From assembly GCA_013151915.1 (NCBI GenBank), contig JAADHJ010000010.1, positions 39,807 to 103,806 on the forward strand: a DNA stretch of 64,000 nt. Reading direction: 5' to 3'. Below are positions 26,380 to 35,748 of the stretch, in pieces; within the stretch, counting starts at the first letter, position 1, and each line of letters begins with the position of its first letter. Source of the stretch: Deltaproteobacteria bacterium (lineage in GTDB: Bacteria > BMS3Abin14). The notes below the pieces were generated by a model. It saw only the letters and a list, made by a program, of their open reading frames with translations. It ran no database searches and had not been told where the DNA came from. Made by a program: the position numbers and the translations under genes.

Positions 26380-27957
26380 TTACCTCAACGCCTGTTTTAA
26401 TTCGCTAAACCCGATCTCTCCCTGCCTGAGGATCCTTCCGGCCAGGTTCACCGACTCCATACAGTTCCGCCCGTCAAACAGGGAGCGGAAACGGCGTAAG
26501 CCCATAGTATAGCACGTCTGATAAGCCGGCCGCAGTGAGTATTTTCGGGCGGTAGCCATTGCACGGGAGGGGGAGAAACCGCCTTCGGTCAGAACCCGGG
26601 CAGTCCCGGAAATGTCTATTCGCCCCATGTGGAGATCGAGGTCGGCAATACCCCTTATTGCATGTCTCAACCTGCGAACAATCAGGATGAAGCGGTCCCA
26701 CCTCCGGCTGAAAAAACCGGACTGTTCCAGGAGTTGCTCCGCAAAACATGCCCATCCCTCGTAAAAGACAGGGCGTTCCAACGGCCGCCGTACGACGCGG
26801 GCCAGGTTCCACCGGGAGATGTCGAGAAGGTGGTGCCCAGGGTAGGTTTCGTGAGCGGCCGTCATGCGAAACACGGGGTGGATGCGGGCGGACGCTTTCC
26901 CCAGACTGCCGCCGCCATAGATGAAAAAGAACCCGCCGGCAGGGGGATATCCCGGCAACGCACTGTAGGAATCCGCCGTCCTCACAGGGGTCATGGAAGA
27001 GGGAAGCGCCCTGACCTCTACCGGACATCCTTCGGCCAGATCCGGAGGTATCAATCCAAGATCCAGACAATGATCCTTCAAACGCCCGATTTCCTGAAAA
27101 AGGAGCCTTGCCTTTCCCTCACGCGGGATGGGAATCCGGGGAATCCTATCCCATGCCTCCATCCAGGGACCGCCCGGCTTGAGATCTTCGGGCAGGGTTG
27201 AGAGTTCCTCAAGGAGGCTGTCCCTCTCTTCAGTCATTTCTGTCAGGATCTCGTCCACCGAAAGTCCGATCGCCATGTGGTACGAGGCAATCCTCTCCAC
27301 GAGATCACGGGGCAGGAATAATCCCTCCCGAACATTGAGCCCACCTAGCCGTTTTCCATACTTTTCAATGGCCTGGAGAGCGGAATCCCGGGCGCCCCCC
27401 ATATCTCCCAGGGTAGCGACCCAGGCCATCGTGCCCCTGGCCATCTCGACTCCCAGTTCCCTGAAAAGGGCAGGGACGTCCTCCAGAATATTCCCGGACG
27501 TTTCAAGAAAATCACGAAGGCCTCCAAGCCGCATCTCCAGCACCGCCGTTTCCCCGGATTCGATGGCCTGAAGCAGTCCGACAGTTGCAATCGTAAGGTG
27601 AAATGTAGGCTGAGTCCTGTGGAAGCGGACCTCTTCCAACTGTTCCCTGAGCGTAATGGCAAGGTGGCTCAGAAGAGAAACATCGATCAGGTCCTGAGGA
27701 TGGGCGTCACCGGAATTCAGAGCCTCCAGCTCCAGCTCCCATCGAGCGAGTTTTCGGGAAACATCCTCCACCCTTTCCGGCGAGAAGTCATCCCACAACC
27801 GCCAGTCAGGCTCGTCCGGAACCACCTGGGGGAAGAAGTAGAACTCGTCGCTATAGCAGCAGACAGGGAACGTGCGGGCCAGAAGACCGTACATCTCATC
27901 CGCAAGCGTCTTAACGGAGGCGGCGATGCCACCTGGTTCTTCATCGCCAGTGAACAT
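26380..27957 (-). CDS. DUF885 family (putative metallopeptidase-like) protein
   Basis: The 525-residue helical protein carries the DUF885 signatures AAHETYPGHHLLDISR (about 370) and VFYEGWACFAEQLLEQSG (about 405), where the HExxxxH-like and EGW residues resemble zinc peptidases. Some family members are annotated as dipeptidyl carboxypeptidases. No signal peptide is seen, so it is probably cytoplasmic. The ATG at 27957 has no clear Shine-Dalgarno, and a later start is possible. It begins the three-gene operon with the ATP-grasp and methyltransferase genes. Confidence 0.75.
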   Translation of the reverse strand: MFTGDEEPGGIAASVKTLADEMYGLLARTFPVCCYSDEFYFFPQVVPDEPDWRLWDDFSPERVEDVSRKLARWELELEALNSGDAHPQDLIDVSLLSHLAITLREQLEEVRFHRTQPTFHLTIATVGLLQAIESGETAVLEMRLGGLRDFLETSGNILEDVPALFRELGVEMARGTMAWVATLGDMGGARDSALQAIEKYGKRLGGLNVREGLFLPRDLVERIASYHMAIGLSVDEILTEMTEERDSLLEELSTLPEDLKPGGPWMEAWDRIPRIPIPREGKARLLFQEIGRLKDHCLDLGLIPPDLAEGCPVEVRALPSSMTPVRTADSYSALPGYPPAGGFFFIYGGGSLGKASARIHPVFRMTAAHETYPGHHLLDISRWNLARVVRRPLERPVFYEGWACFAEQLLEQSGFFSRRWDRFILIVRRLRHAIRGIADLDLHMGRIDISGTARVLTEGGFSPSRAMATARKYSLRPAYQTCYTMGLRRFRSLFDGRNCMESVNLAGRILRQGEIGFSELKQALR

Positions 27958-27998
27958 GGGGTCATATTAACAGTGAAACCGACAGGATGAAAGGCGGG

Positions 27999-28090
27999 AC
28001 TCTGACTCCGGACTCTGGACTCTGGACGTTGGGTGTTGGGTGTTGGACGTTGAACGTTAAATGTTGGGTGTTGGACGTGTTGGACGTTGG
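27999..28090. repeat. Compound heptamer arrays
   Basis: About three CTCTGGA units run directly into a second array of GTTGGAC / GTTGGGT / GTTGAAC heptamers with the same 7-bp period. The array fills the gap between lpxC and the DUF885 operon. Confidence 0.88.
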
Positions 28091-28097
28091 AAACAGC

Positions 28098-29039
28098 TCA
28101 CGGGGAGGCGGCATGAATTCCGTCGAGGTCTCCCTCCAGGATGGGGCGGTAGAAAATCCTGTCCGGCTTCCTCTCCTCCAGACAGACAAGTTCCCATCGA
28201 TCCGGATTTGCCAGAACCTCCTGCATGAGGGTGCGGTTGACGGCGTGCCCGGCACGGTAGCCGCAATAGGCTCCAAGGATGGGGATGCCCAGCAGGGAAA
28301 GATCCCCGATGGTATCGAGGATCTTATGGCGGACAAACTCGTCGGGGGCCCTCAGGCCACCGGGGTTCAGCACACCGTCATCCCCCACCACGACAGCGTT
28401 TTCGAGAGATCCGCCCAGGGCCAGCCCATTCTCCCTGAGCTTTTCCACGTCTTTCATGAATCCGAAGGTCCGGGCGAATGCAATGTCTCTTCTGTACGCT
28501 TCGGGAGTATAGTCAAATTCCATGGACTGTCGGCCAACCGTCGGATTTGCAAAATCGATGGTAAAATTGACGCTGAAGGTTTCGGCGGGGGAAAGAGACG
28601 CACGAACATTCTGATCACCCGTCTCTATCTCCTTAAGAATCCTGATCATCCTTTTGGGCACATCCTGATCCACAAGTCCGATCATCTCGATACCGCGGAC
28701 GAAGGGCGCGGCGCTACCATCGAGAATGGGGATCTCATCCCCGTCAACCTCGATGAGGGCATTATCCACCCCTGATCCCGCCAATCCGGACAGAAGGTGT
28801 TCAACCGTCTTTACCGAAGTCCCGTTGAGGCCGACGCTGGTAGCGAGAAGCGTATCGGAAATATTTTTGACGGTGGCCTCCGTCTCGGGCGCACCGGGAA
28901 GATCAATCCTTCGGAACCGATATCCGGTATCAGGGTCTCCCGGGAGAATGCGAACCGAGGTCTCCGCCCCCGTGTGAAGGGCGATGCCGGTGAACTTCAC
29001 TGTCCCGATGAGTGTTTTTTGCTGGATAAGGCTCCCCAT
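28098..29039 (-). CDS. lpxC: UDP-3-O-acyl-N-acetylglucosamine deacetylase
   Basis: LpxC performs the committed step of lipid A synthesis. The zinc ligands and catalytic residues are present: VKTVEHLLSGLAG, DEFVRHKILDTIGDL and GYRAGHAVNR. The N-terminus QKTLIGTVKFTGIALHTG is standard, as is the length of 313 residues. The start at 29039 has GAAAGG upstream, and a sigma54-like motif lies unusually close upstream (29055-29070). Confidence 0.95.
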   Translation of the reverse strand: MGSLIQQKTLIGTVKFTGIALHTGAETSVRILPGDPDTGYRFRRIDLPGAPETEATVKNISDTLLATSVGLNGTSVKTVEHLLSGLAGSGVDNALIEVDGDEIPILDGSAAPFVRGIEMIGLVDQDVPKRMIRILKEIETGDQNVRASLSPAETFSVNFTIDFANPTVGRQSMEFDYTPEAYRRDIAFARTFGFMKDVEKLRENGLALGGSLENAVVVGDDGVLNPGGLRAPDEFVRHKILDTIGDLSLLGIPILGAYCGYRAGHAVNRTLMQEVLANPDRWELVCLEERKPDRIFYRPILEGDLDGIHAASP

Positions 29040-29054
29040 ATCAGGGCCTTTCTA

Positions 29055-29070
29055 CGCAATTTCTGTACCA
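29055..29070 (-). promoter_or_regulatory. Sigma54-like -24/-12 motif upstream of lpxC
   Basis: TGGTACAGAAATTGCG has the invariant GG and GC with exactly 10 nt between them. The expected transcript start near 29045 would leave only about 6 nt before the lpxC ATG and would exclude its Shine-Dalgarno, so the match may be fortuitous. I see nothing else definite in 29040-29263. Confidence 0.3.
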
Positions 29071-29263
29071 AATATATCCAACAGGCTTAAGTGGAAAAAA
29101 GACGCGTATTTACAAATAGTTGAACTGGTTCAAACCGTTGGCGATAACGGAATAGGCACTGAGGAGGGGAAATTCATGTGCCTTTAACGCAACATTGTGT
29201 GTCTATTCCACAACAGTTCGGCGGCTTTCCCACCACCTTAAGAACACGGTGAAATAACGGGGA

Positions 29264-29854
29264 TTATGATTTTCCAAGGGAGTTGAAAATCCCCAACAAC
29301 GCCCCCATGGCGAGAAAGGCCCCGGGGGGCAGGACCATGACCAGCATGTCAGGGTACGCCCCACCCAGAACGTTGATCCCCAGCCAGGTACCACTGCCCA
29401 GAATCTCACGGACGGACCCGAGCAGAGCCAGGGACAGGGTGAAGCCAACCCCCATGCCCAGCCCATCAATTACGGATCTGAGTACGGGTTGGCGGGAGGC
29501 GAAGGCCTCGGCCCGGCCCAGGATAAGGCAGTTTACCACAATGAGGGGAATAAACAGGCCAAGTGTTTTGTGCATGGGGTGGGCCCAGGCCGCCATGACC
29601 AGGTCCACGATGGTAACGAAGGAAGCGATAATGATAACGAATGTAGGGATACGGACCTTGTCGGGGATAATTTTTCGCAGAAAGGCTACGACCGTATTGG
29701 AACAGACCACGACGAAAAGCGTTGCAAGCCCCATGGCAATGCCGTTTATGACACTGCTCGTGACCGCAAGGGTCGGGCAAAGCCCGAGAACCATACGGAA
29801 CACCGGGTTTTCGTCGAATATCCCCTTGGTGAATTCCTCCCGATAACCGGTCAT
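29264..29854 (-). CDS. rnfE: Rnf complex subunit RnfE
   Basis: The 196-residue integral membrane protein has six hydrophobic segments and the RnfE/NqrD signature FDENPVFRMVLGLCPTLAVT with VNCLILGRAEAFA. It is part of the Rnf ion-pumping ferredoxin:NAD oxidoreductase. It overlaps rnfG by 4 nt. It is the last rnf gene here: lpxC, not rnfA/rnfB, lies downstream. Confidence 0.93.
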   Translation of the reverse strand: MTGYREEFTKGIFDENPVFRMVLGLCPTLAVTSSVINGIAMGLATLFVVVCSNTVVAFLRKIIPDKVRIPTFVIIIASFVTIVDLVMAAWAHPMHKTLGLFIPLIVVNCLILGRAEAFASRQPVLRSVIDGLGMGVGFTLSLALLGSVREILGSGTWLGINVLGGAYPDMLVMVLPPGAFLAMGALLGIFNSLGKS

Positions 29855-30444
29855 GAGGTTCCCTCCGTATTGGAGAGGACCTTCTCCCGGTTCTTCTTGA
29901 ACCAGACGAGGCCTCTCCTGACCGCGCCAACGACCGCCCTCGGGGAGATCGTAGCCCCTGTGAGCTGGTCTATATCCCCACCATCTTTCTTGACCTTGAA
30001 ATTGGTGTTTTTCAAAGAACGCCCCTTGAACTGGTTTTTGAAGGAGGGTTCGACGATTCGCGCGCCTAGCCCCGGTGTCTCCGCATGGGAGAGGATCTCG
30101 ATACCACCCAGGCGCCCATCGGGGAGAACCCCCATCATGATCTGGATCTTGCCGCTGTACCCGTCCGGAGCGATGACCTGGAAAGCAACACCTTCAATGC
30201 CGTTGGCACCTGTGGACCTGTACACACGTACCGTCTGGTCCTTCTTCCATGGAAGGTCGATGTACTGACTGTCCGGGTCGATCTCCATCCCGGGGAGGAC
30301 GGCCTGCAGCGACCGTATGACCTCGAGCTTCATCTGGTAGGCTATGGGCGCCTTCGTCACCTCGTAGACCATCGCCAGGGCAAGACTTGCGACCAGGCAG
30401 ATCGCGCCAAGGACCACAACAAGGCGCACCGTCCCGATTTTCAT
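29851..30444 (-). CDS. rnfG: Rnf complex subunit RnfG (FMN-binding)
   Basis: The 197-residue protein has an N-terminal membrane anchor (about 8-26) and an FMN-binding domain. The covalent flavinylation motif DQLTGATISPRAV (S/TGAT) supplies the Thr that carries FMN. GGIEILSHAETPGLGARI is also typical. The FMN is attached in the periplasm by ApbE, which is not in the window. It overlaps rnfD and rnfE by 4 nt each. Confidence 0.94.
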   Translation of the reverse strand: MKIGTVRLVVVLGAICLVASLALAMVYEVTKAPIAYQMKLEVIRSLQAVLPGMEIDPDSQYIDLPWKKDQTVRVYRSTGANGIEGVAFQVIAPDGYSGKIQIMMGVLPDGRLGGIEILSHAETPGLGARIVEPSFKNQFKGRSLKNTNFKVKKDGGDIDQLTGATISPRAVVGAVRRGLVWFKKNREKVLSNTEGTS

Positions 30445-31439
30445 GCATTCACCTCCTTGGCAGGTGAATAACCGAAGACCGTAGGCCTCGTATAGCGATC
30501 AATAATGGGGGTTACCGAGTTCATGAGGAGGATAGCGAATGAAACCCCCTCGGGATATCCGCCGAAGAGCCTTATGAAGACCGTGATGGCCCCGCATCCG
30601 ACGCCGAATACGATCATGCCCTTGGTCGTCACAGGGCTGGTGACGTAATCGGTGGCCATGAAGATGGCCCCCAGGAGAAGACCGCCTGTAACGAGATGAA
30701 GGAAGGGTGAAGCGTACTTCTGGGGATTGATCAGCCAGAAAAGGCCGGTCATGGCAAAAACGGTGGCCAGGAAACTCCCTGGTATATGCCAGGTAATTAC
30801 CCCCCGCGCCAGTAGAAAAATTCCTCCGAGGAGCAACGCAATTGCGGAGACCTCACCCAGACTTCCGCCCATACGTCCCATGAAGGGATCAAGAAGGCTC
30901 ATATGGGCAATATCACCGAGATTGCCGTGCAAAAGGAGATTTGTCTTCATGGCGCCAAGCGGGGTTGCCTTGGTCACAGTGTCGAGAGAGAGGGAAAACA
31001 CTCCGGGCTCAGGCCATGTCGTCATGGCCACGGGAAAGCTGATGAGGAGGAAAACCCTCGCCACGAGAGCCGGGTTGAATGGATTGTAGCCCAGCCCGCC
31101 GTAGACCTGCTTGCCCACAAGGATGGCAACAATGCATCCGATCAGGACCATCCATACCGGAGAGGACGAGGGGAGGTTCATTGCCAGAAGAAGGCCGGTG
31201 AGGATTGCGCTGCCGTCTTTCAGCGTGGACAGCCCCCTGCCTCTCAAGCGAAGTACAAAGCCCTCTACAACAAGGCAGCCCAGAATCGATACAACCATGA
31301 CTCTGACAGCGTTCAGGCCGAAAAAGTATGTTCCCACGACCGCGGCGGGCACAAGCGCCACAATGACGCTGTACATTGCTGTTTCTATTGTCTTGGGCGA
31401 CCTCAGATGGGGAGAGGGCGCAAGAACACTCTTGGTCAT
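30441..31439 (-). CDS. rnfD: Rnf complex subunit RnfD
   Basis: The 332-residue protein has about nine membrane helices. Signatures are SPHLRSPKTIETAMYSVIVA at the N-terminus, DGSAILTGLLLAMNLP, GGLGYNPFNPALVARVFLL and TVTKATPLGAMKT, where the Thr is the flavinylation site. It lies in the membrane core of Rnf and couples to ion transport. It overlaps rnfC and rnfG by 4 nt. Confidence 0.94.
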   Translation of the reverse strand: MTKSVLAPSPHLRSPKTIETAMYSVIVALVPAAVVGTYFFGLNAVRVMVVSILGCLVVEGFVLRLRGRGLSTLKDGSAILTGLLLAMNLPSSSPVWMVLIGCIVAILVGKQVYGGLGYNPFNPALVARVFLLISFPVAMTTWPEPGVFSLSLDTVTKATPLGAMKTNLLLHGNLGDIAHMSLLDPFMGRMGGSLGEVSAIALLLGGIFLLARGVITWHIPGSFLATVFAMTGLFWLINPQKYASPFLHLVTGGLLLGAIFMATDYVTSPVTTKGMIVFGVGCGAITVFIRLFGGYPEGVSFAILLMNSVTPIIDRYTRPTVFGYSPAKEVNA

Positions 31440-32749
31440 TTTGATCTGCTCCTCGCCAGAAGTTCAGCCTTGCCCTGTCTGATGTACTGCACCAGGTTTC
31501 GGTCGGCAGGGCAAATATAGGTGCAACATCCGCATTCGATACAATCCCTGATATGGTACTCCTCAAGGTCATGGAAATGGTCCCACTCGACCATGTTGCC
31601 TAGGGTATAGGGCAGCAGGTTTGCCGGGCAGGCCCTCACACATGACCCGCAGCGAACGCAGGGACGGGGCTTAAGTTCCCTGAAGTCCCTCGCCCCGAAG
31701 ACGAGCAGGCCGCTCGTTCCCTTGGTCATGGAGCTCTCAAAACCCGACAGTGGCAACCCCATCATGGGGCCCCCGCTGATGATCCTCGCGGCCGGGCCCT
31801 GGAGGCCGCCTGTGGTCTCTATGATGTGGGAAAGAGGAGTCCCCACCGCCACCAGATAATTTCCCGGTCCTTTGGGCAGGGTCCCGCCAAGAGTCATGAC
31901 CCTCTCGACAAGGGGACGGCCCATTGTGACAGCCTGGTGGATGGCGGCCAGAGTTCCGACATTCTGAACTATAACGCCCACGTCCATGGGGAGGCCCCCC
32001 GATGGCACCTGTCTGCCGGTCAGGGCAAAAATAAGCTGCTTTTCGGCCCCTTGCGGGTACCTGACCGGTAATACCACAACCTCACAGCCGGGAGGCAGGT
32101 CCATCGACCGGATCTTTTCGGCCGCGTCAAGCTTGTTGGCCTCAATGGCCACGATGACCCTGCCGGCGCCAACGATCTCCATGGTCAGGCGCAGCCCGCC
32201 GATAATCGGGCCGGGGTCTTCCAGCATGAGACGGTGATCAGCAGTGAGGAACGGCTCGCACTCGACCCCATTGGCGACAACAAGATCAATGGGTTTGTCC
32301 TCCGGAGGGTTAAGCTTCACGTGAGTTGGAAAGGCGGCGCCGCCCATCCCGACAACACCTGCGTTCCTCACCATCTCCTTCCATGCTTCAGGCCCCTTCT
32401 CAAGGCCGGGATCCGCGTGTCGGGAGGTATCCTCGGCCTCATCAAGCCCGTCGGGCTCAATAAGGATAGCGGGGATAAAACGACCGGAGGGGTGCAACAT
32501 AGGCTTGACACCCTTTACCGTCCCTGAAACCGGTGCATGTAGTCCCGCAGATACAAAACCGGACGGCTCCGCAATGGGCTGGTACTTCAGGACCCTGTCC
32601 CCCTTGGAAACGATGGCCTTGGCAGGAGCGCCGATGTGCTGGGATAGGCTGACCGCCAATTCTCCGGGGAGCGGTATACTCCGGATCGCCAGGTCCCTGG
32701 TTTCCTTGTGATAGTGGGGATGAACCCCCCCGTGGAACTGTCTCTTCAT
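31436..32749 (-). CDS. rnfC: Rnf complex subunit RnfC (FMN/NADH, 2x[4Fe-4S])
   Basis: The 437-residue protein begins FHGGVHPHYHKE and has GGAAFPTHVKL, the NADH/FMN region with ANGVECEPFLTADH, and a C-terminal ferredoxin pair CVRCGSCVRACP and CIECGCCTYICP. It is the peripheral NADH-oxidising subunit. The frame continues upstream to 32791 into the repeat sequence, but MKRQFHGG at 32749 is the family start, with GGAG 10 nt upstream. It is the first gene of rnfCDGE. Confidence 0.93.
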   Translation of the reverse strand: MKRQFHGGVHPHYHKETRDLAIRSIPLPGELAVSLSQHIGAPAKAIVSKGDRVLKYQPIAEPSGFVSAGLHAPVSGTVKGVKPMLHPSGRFIPAILIEPDGLDEAEDTSRHADPGLEKGPEAWKEMVRNAGVVGMGGAAFPTHVKLNPPEDKPIDLVVANGVECEPFLTADHRLMLEDPGPIIGGLRLTMEIVGAGRVIVAIEANKLDAAEKIRSMDLPPGCEVVVLPVRYPQGAEKQLIFALTGRQVPSGGLPMDVGVIVQNVGTLAAIHQAVTMGRPLVERVMTLGGTLPKGPGNYLVAVGTPLSHIIETTGGLQGPAARIISGGPMMGLPLSGFESSMTKGTSGLLVFGARDFRELKPRPCVRCGSCVRACPANLLPYTLGNMVEWDHFHDLEEYHIRDCIECGCCTYICPADRNLVQYIRQGKAELLARSRSK

Positions 32750-32769
32750 CCTGGTATGACTCCATGTAA

Positions 32770-32815
32770 GATAGGGTCGTAAAAAGTCCATTGATGACCT
32801 CTTACGAAGTCATCA
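32770..32815 (-). repeat. Partial copy of the multi-hairpin repeat between nrdR and rnfC
   Basis: GATAGGGTCGTAAAAAGTCC is followed directly by the end hairpin GATGACCTCTTACGAAGTCATC. The central hairpins are absent. The same short form occurs at 13923. Confidence 0.88.
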
Positions 32816-32828
32816 TGAAAAAGGTGAA

Positions 32829-33320
32829 TTATTTTTTTGTTTTCTTCCCATTCAGCCGCCGGGTTTCCTCCTCACTCAGAAGGTCTTTGAGCTCATCCAT
32901 AAATTCGTTGATATCCTTGAATGAGCGGTAAACGGAGGCAAAGCGCACGTAGGCCACCTCGTCCAGGTCATGCAGCTCCTGCATAACCGTTTCACCTACC
33001 GTGCTGCTTTTGATCTCCTTCTCCCCGTTTTCCTGGACCTTCTTCTCTATCCTGTCGACGATCTCTTCCAACATCTGGACACTGATGGGCCTCTTTTGGC
33101 AGGCGGTCTGAATCCCGGAGAGGATCTTGGCCCTGTCGAACGGCTCACGACGACCGTCCTTCTTGATCACCATGGGAAGAATATCCTCAACCCTCTCATA
33201 GGTAGTAAAGCGCCGGCCGCAACCGAGGCATTCGCGCCGTCGCCGGATGACGTCGCTGTCGCCCGTGAGGCGGGAATCAACCACCTTATTGTCGAAATCG
33301 CTGCAGAATGGACATTTCAT
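32829..33320 (-). CDS. nrdR: Transcriptional repressor NrdR
   Basis: The zinc ribbon [17 protein letters not shown]...[13 protein letters not shown] and an ATP-cone (about 46-140) identify NrdR, which represses ribonucleotide reductase genes in response to dATP/ATP. The 163-residue length is normal. It overlaps the dCMP deaminase gene by 4 nt; both concern deoxynucleotide balance. No NrdR box is assigned in the window. Confidence 0.95.
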   Translation of the reverse strand: MKCPFCSDFDNKVVDSRLTGDSDVIRRRRECLGCGRRFTTYERVEDILPMVIKKDGRREPFDRAKILSGIQTACQKRPISVQMLEEIVDRIEKKVQENGEKEIKSSTVGETVMQELHDLDEVAYVRFASVYRSFKDINEFMDELKDLLSEEETRRLNGKKTKK

Positions 33321-33787
33321 TTCCTGTTTCCCTCGCGATATTCCACCTTAAGCCCTGCCTGAGCGAGCATCTCGACTGCAAGGCTGTCGGGATATCCCTG
33401 TCCGCAGACAATCCTCTCCACACGAACGTTAATAAGCATCTTGGCACAGATAATACATGGGCTGTCGGTGGTGTACACCGTAGATCCCGAAAGGTTGATG
33501 CCGTGCCTTGCCGCCTGAATGATTCCGTTCTGCTCGGCATGAAGGCCCCGGCATATCTCGTGCCTTTCACCGGATGGAATACCGAGCTGCTCTCTCAGGC
33601 ATCCCATCTCAGCGCAGTGAGGGACACCGGACGGCGCACCGTTGTAGCCGGTGGCCAATATGTTCCTGTCCTTGATAAAAGCGGCCCCGACCTGACGCCT
33701 TAAACAGGTTGACCTGCTGGCGACCAGGTGAACGATCTCCATGAAATATTGGTCCCACGAGGGACGGTTATCACATGGAAGAGTCAC
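33317..33787 (-). CDS. dCMP deaminase (ComEB-like)
   Basis: The 156-residue zinc deaminase has the motifs [10 protein letters not shown] and [11 protein letters not shown], and the family N-terminus [20 protein letters not shown]. It converts dCMP to dUMP for dTTP synthesis. The start is GTG at 33787 in a GGAGGTGACT context overlapping the glyA stop by 4 nt. It is in an operon with glyA (folate one-carbon supply) and nrdR, a sensible thymidylate/dNTP grouping. Confidence 0.92.
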   Translation of the reverse strand: MTLPCDNRPSWDQYFMEIVHLVASRSTCLRRQVGAAFIKDRNILATGYNGAPSGVPHCAEMGCLREQLGIPSGERHEICRGLHAEQNGIIQAARHGINLSGSTVYTTDSPCIICAKMLINVRVERIVCGQGYPDSLAVEMLAQAGLKVEYREGNRK

Positions 33788-35043
33788 CTCCCCGCCTGGT
33801 CCTCAAGCCTGCTGGAATAAACGGGAAACTTTACACAGAGCTCCCTCACCTGTTCTTTTATTCCGGTAAGAAATCCCTCGTCGTCCCGTCGGCGAATCGA
33901 TTCGCCTATCCACCGGGCAATCTTAACCATCTCTCCTTCCTTCATTCCCCTGGTTGTAACGGCGGGCGTGCCGATGCGGATGCCGCTTGTGATAAAGGGA
34001 CTTCGGGTCTCAAAGGGTACGGTGTTCTTATTTACGGTTATCCCTGCGCGGTCGAGGGTCTCTTCGGCATCCTTGCCGGTAAAATCCTCATCCCTGAAGT
34101 CGAGGAGCATCAGGTGGTTATCCGTACCGCCTGAGACGAGGCGGAATCCCTGTTCCGCGAGTTCATCCGCCATGGCCCTGGCGTTTGCGACAATCTGCAT
34201 CTGGTATTTCTTGAAACCCGGCTGCAGGGCCTCCCTGAAGGCCACCGCCTTGGCAGCGATGACGTGCATGAGCGGGCCGCCCTGGGAGCCTGGAAATACA
34301 CGGCTCCCGAGTGCCTTGGCGAACTCCTTCCCGGAAAGGATCATGCCCCCGCGAGGGCCTCTTAAGGTTTTATGCGTTGTAGTGGTAACGATATGGGCGC
34401 ATGGCACCGGGCTCGGATGCACACCTGCGGCAACCAGTCCCGCGATGTGTGCCATGTCTACAACCAGGACGGCCCCCACTTCATCACAGATCTCCCTGAA
34501 TGCAGGAAAATCTATGGTCCTGGGATAGGCCGAGGCCCCAACCATCACCAGCTTCGGCCGATGCTCAAGCGCCAATTCCCGGACCTGGTCGAAATCGATG
34601 CGCTGATCATCCTCCCTGACGCCGTAGGATACAACGTTGTAAAGCCGCCCGGAGAAGTTCACCGGACTGCCGTGGGTCAGGTGCCCGCCGTGGGCGAGGT
34701 CCATCCCCATGAGCGTATCTCCCGGCTCCAGAACGGCGAAGTAGACTGCCATGTTGGCCTGTGACCCCGAATGGGGCTGGACGTTGACATATTCCGACCC
34801 GAAAAGTTCCCTGGCCCGCTCTATGGCCAATTTCTCGGCCATATCCACGTAAGTACAGCCGCCGTAATAACGTTTGTCGGGATAACCCTCGGCATATTTA
34901 TTGGTCATCACCGAGCCCTGGGCCTCCAGAACGTCCTCGCTGACCATATTCTCCGAGGCAATGAGCTCGAGCTGGTATTCCTCCCGCTCGGTCTCCAGGC
35001 GTATGGCGTTATATATCTCCGGGTCAAACTGTTTTAATGACAA
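33784..35043 (-). CDS. glyA: Serine hydroxymethyltransferase
   Basis: The PLP enzyme interconverts serine and glycine with tetrahydrofolate. Visible are [19 protein letters not shown], the PLP Lys in [14 protein letters not shown], and [22 protein letters not shown] at 35043 is chosen: GGAGG sits 8 nt upstream and the protein then begins SLKQFDPEI like homologues, whereas the frame from TTG 35058 would include the Shine-Dalgarno. It lies 63 nt downstream of rpiB. Confidence 0.95.
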   Translation of the reverse strand: MSLKQFDPEIYNAIRLETEREEYQLELIASENMVSEDVLEAQGSVMTNKYAEGYPDKRYYGGCTYVDMAEKLAIERARELFGSEYVNVQPHSGSQANMAVYFAVLEPGDTLMGMDLAHGGHLTHGSPVNFSGRLYNVVSYGVREDDQRIDFDQVRELALEHRPKLVMVGASAYPRTIDFPAFREICDEVGAVLVVDMAHIAGLVAAGVHPSPVPCAHIVTTTTHKTLRGPRGGMILSGKEFAKALGSRVFPGSQGGPLMHVIAAKAVAFREALQPGFKKYQMQIVANARAMADELAEQGFRLVSGGTDNHLMLLDFRDEDFTGKDAEETLDRAGITVNKNTVPFETRSPFITSGIRIGTPAVTTRGMKEGEMVKIARWIGESIRRRDDEGFLTGIKEQVRELCVKFPVYSSRLEDQAGR

Positions 35044-35106
35044 GCCCTTTCCCTCCAAAGATTTTGGCCATGCGGTTGTCCCGGCACGGCATTTACACGT
35101 TATCGG

Positions 35107-35559
35107 CTACCTGTCCATCTTGTCCGTTCGGCGCTTGTGACGGCCGCCCTCGAAGGGCGTGTCCAGCCATGTGTCGACAATCTCCTTCGCCAGATCGGGC
35201 CCTATCAGTCTGCCGCCCATGGCGAGGATGTTTGCGTTGTTGTGCCGACGTGCGGCCGACGCGGTAAAATGATCGTGACAGAGGGCCGCCCTGATACCCC
35301 GGTGGCGGTTGGCGGCCATGGACATTCCGATCCCGGTCCCGCAGATCAGGATTCCCAGGTCGGCCTCGCCACCCAGGATTTTATCCACCACTTTGCGGGC
35401 GAAGTCCGGATAGTCCACCGAATCCGCAGAATCGGCACCAATATCAATGGCCGAGATTCCCCTGGCCTTGAGATGACCCTTGACCAGGCTCTTGAGGGAG
35501 AACCCGGCATGGTCCGATCCCAGGGCGATCCTTGGAACCCGGGAGGGATCAGATCTCAC
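35107..35559 (-). CDS. rpiB: Ribose 5-phosphate isomerase B
   Basis: The core has IALGSDHAGFSLK, DIGADSADSVDYPDFA, LICGTGIGMSMAANRHRGIR and AALCHDHFTASAARRHNNAN, all typical of RpiB, which interconverts ribulose 5-phosphate and ribose 5-phosphate. GTG at 35559 gives a normal 150-residue protein with AAGG 9-10 nt upstream. The frame stays open upstream to 35748 through a CxxCH-containing stretch that is not part of RpiB. Confidence 0.92.
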   Translation of the reverse strand: MRSDPSRVPRIALGSDHAGFSLKSLVKGHLKARGISAIDIGADSADSVDYPDFARKVVDKILGGEADLGILICGTGIGMSMAANRHRGIRAALCHDHFTASAARRHNNANILAMGGRLIGPDLAKEIVDTWLDTPFEGGRHKRRTDKMDR

Positions 35560-35748
35560 TCTTGTCAACCTTGTCCTTGCGGCAGCAGGCGCAAAACGCC
35601 CCCATCGTCTTTCCTCCTTGGTGTCTACCCTCAGGTACCTGTAATTGGTGTTGAAGGGATGGGGATCATGACAGCCGACGCATTGCAAAGGAACGCCGGC
35701 GCGAAAATAACGATAAAGGCCCTCCTCATATTCTCCCTCCTCCTTCAT
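35549..35748 (-). other. rpiB leader with overlapping small frames, including a heme-c-like motif
   Basis: Three frames overlap. In the rpiB frame the sequence gives LQCVGCHDPHPFNTNYRYLR, which resembles the end of a c-type cytochrome. A second frame with a strong GGAGGAGGGAGAAT site starts at ATG 35729 and encodes 32 residues beginning with a signal-peptide-like MRRAFIVIFAPAFLCNASA. A third (ATG 35605, GGAGG upstream, stop 35549) encodes MGAFCACCRKDKVDKSEI. A frameshifted small cytochrome whose signal and heme motif are now in different frames is one reading; leader peptides are another. Confidence 0.4.

Noticed and set aside
30727..31572. Plus-strand open frames opposite rnfD/rnfC
   Set aside because: They are antisense to well-conserved Rnf subunits and lack domains or start signals.
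35107..35748. RpiB fused to an N-terminal heme-binding domain
   Set aside because: RpiB is complete from GTG 35559 with its own spacing to AAGG, and the joining segment is low-complexity Arg/Ala-rich sequence overlapped by other small frames.
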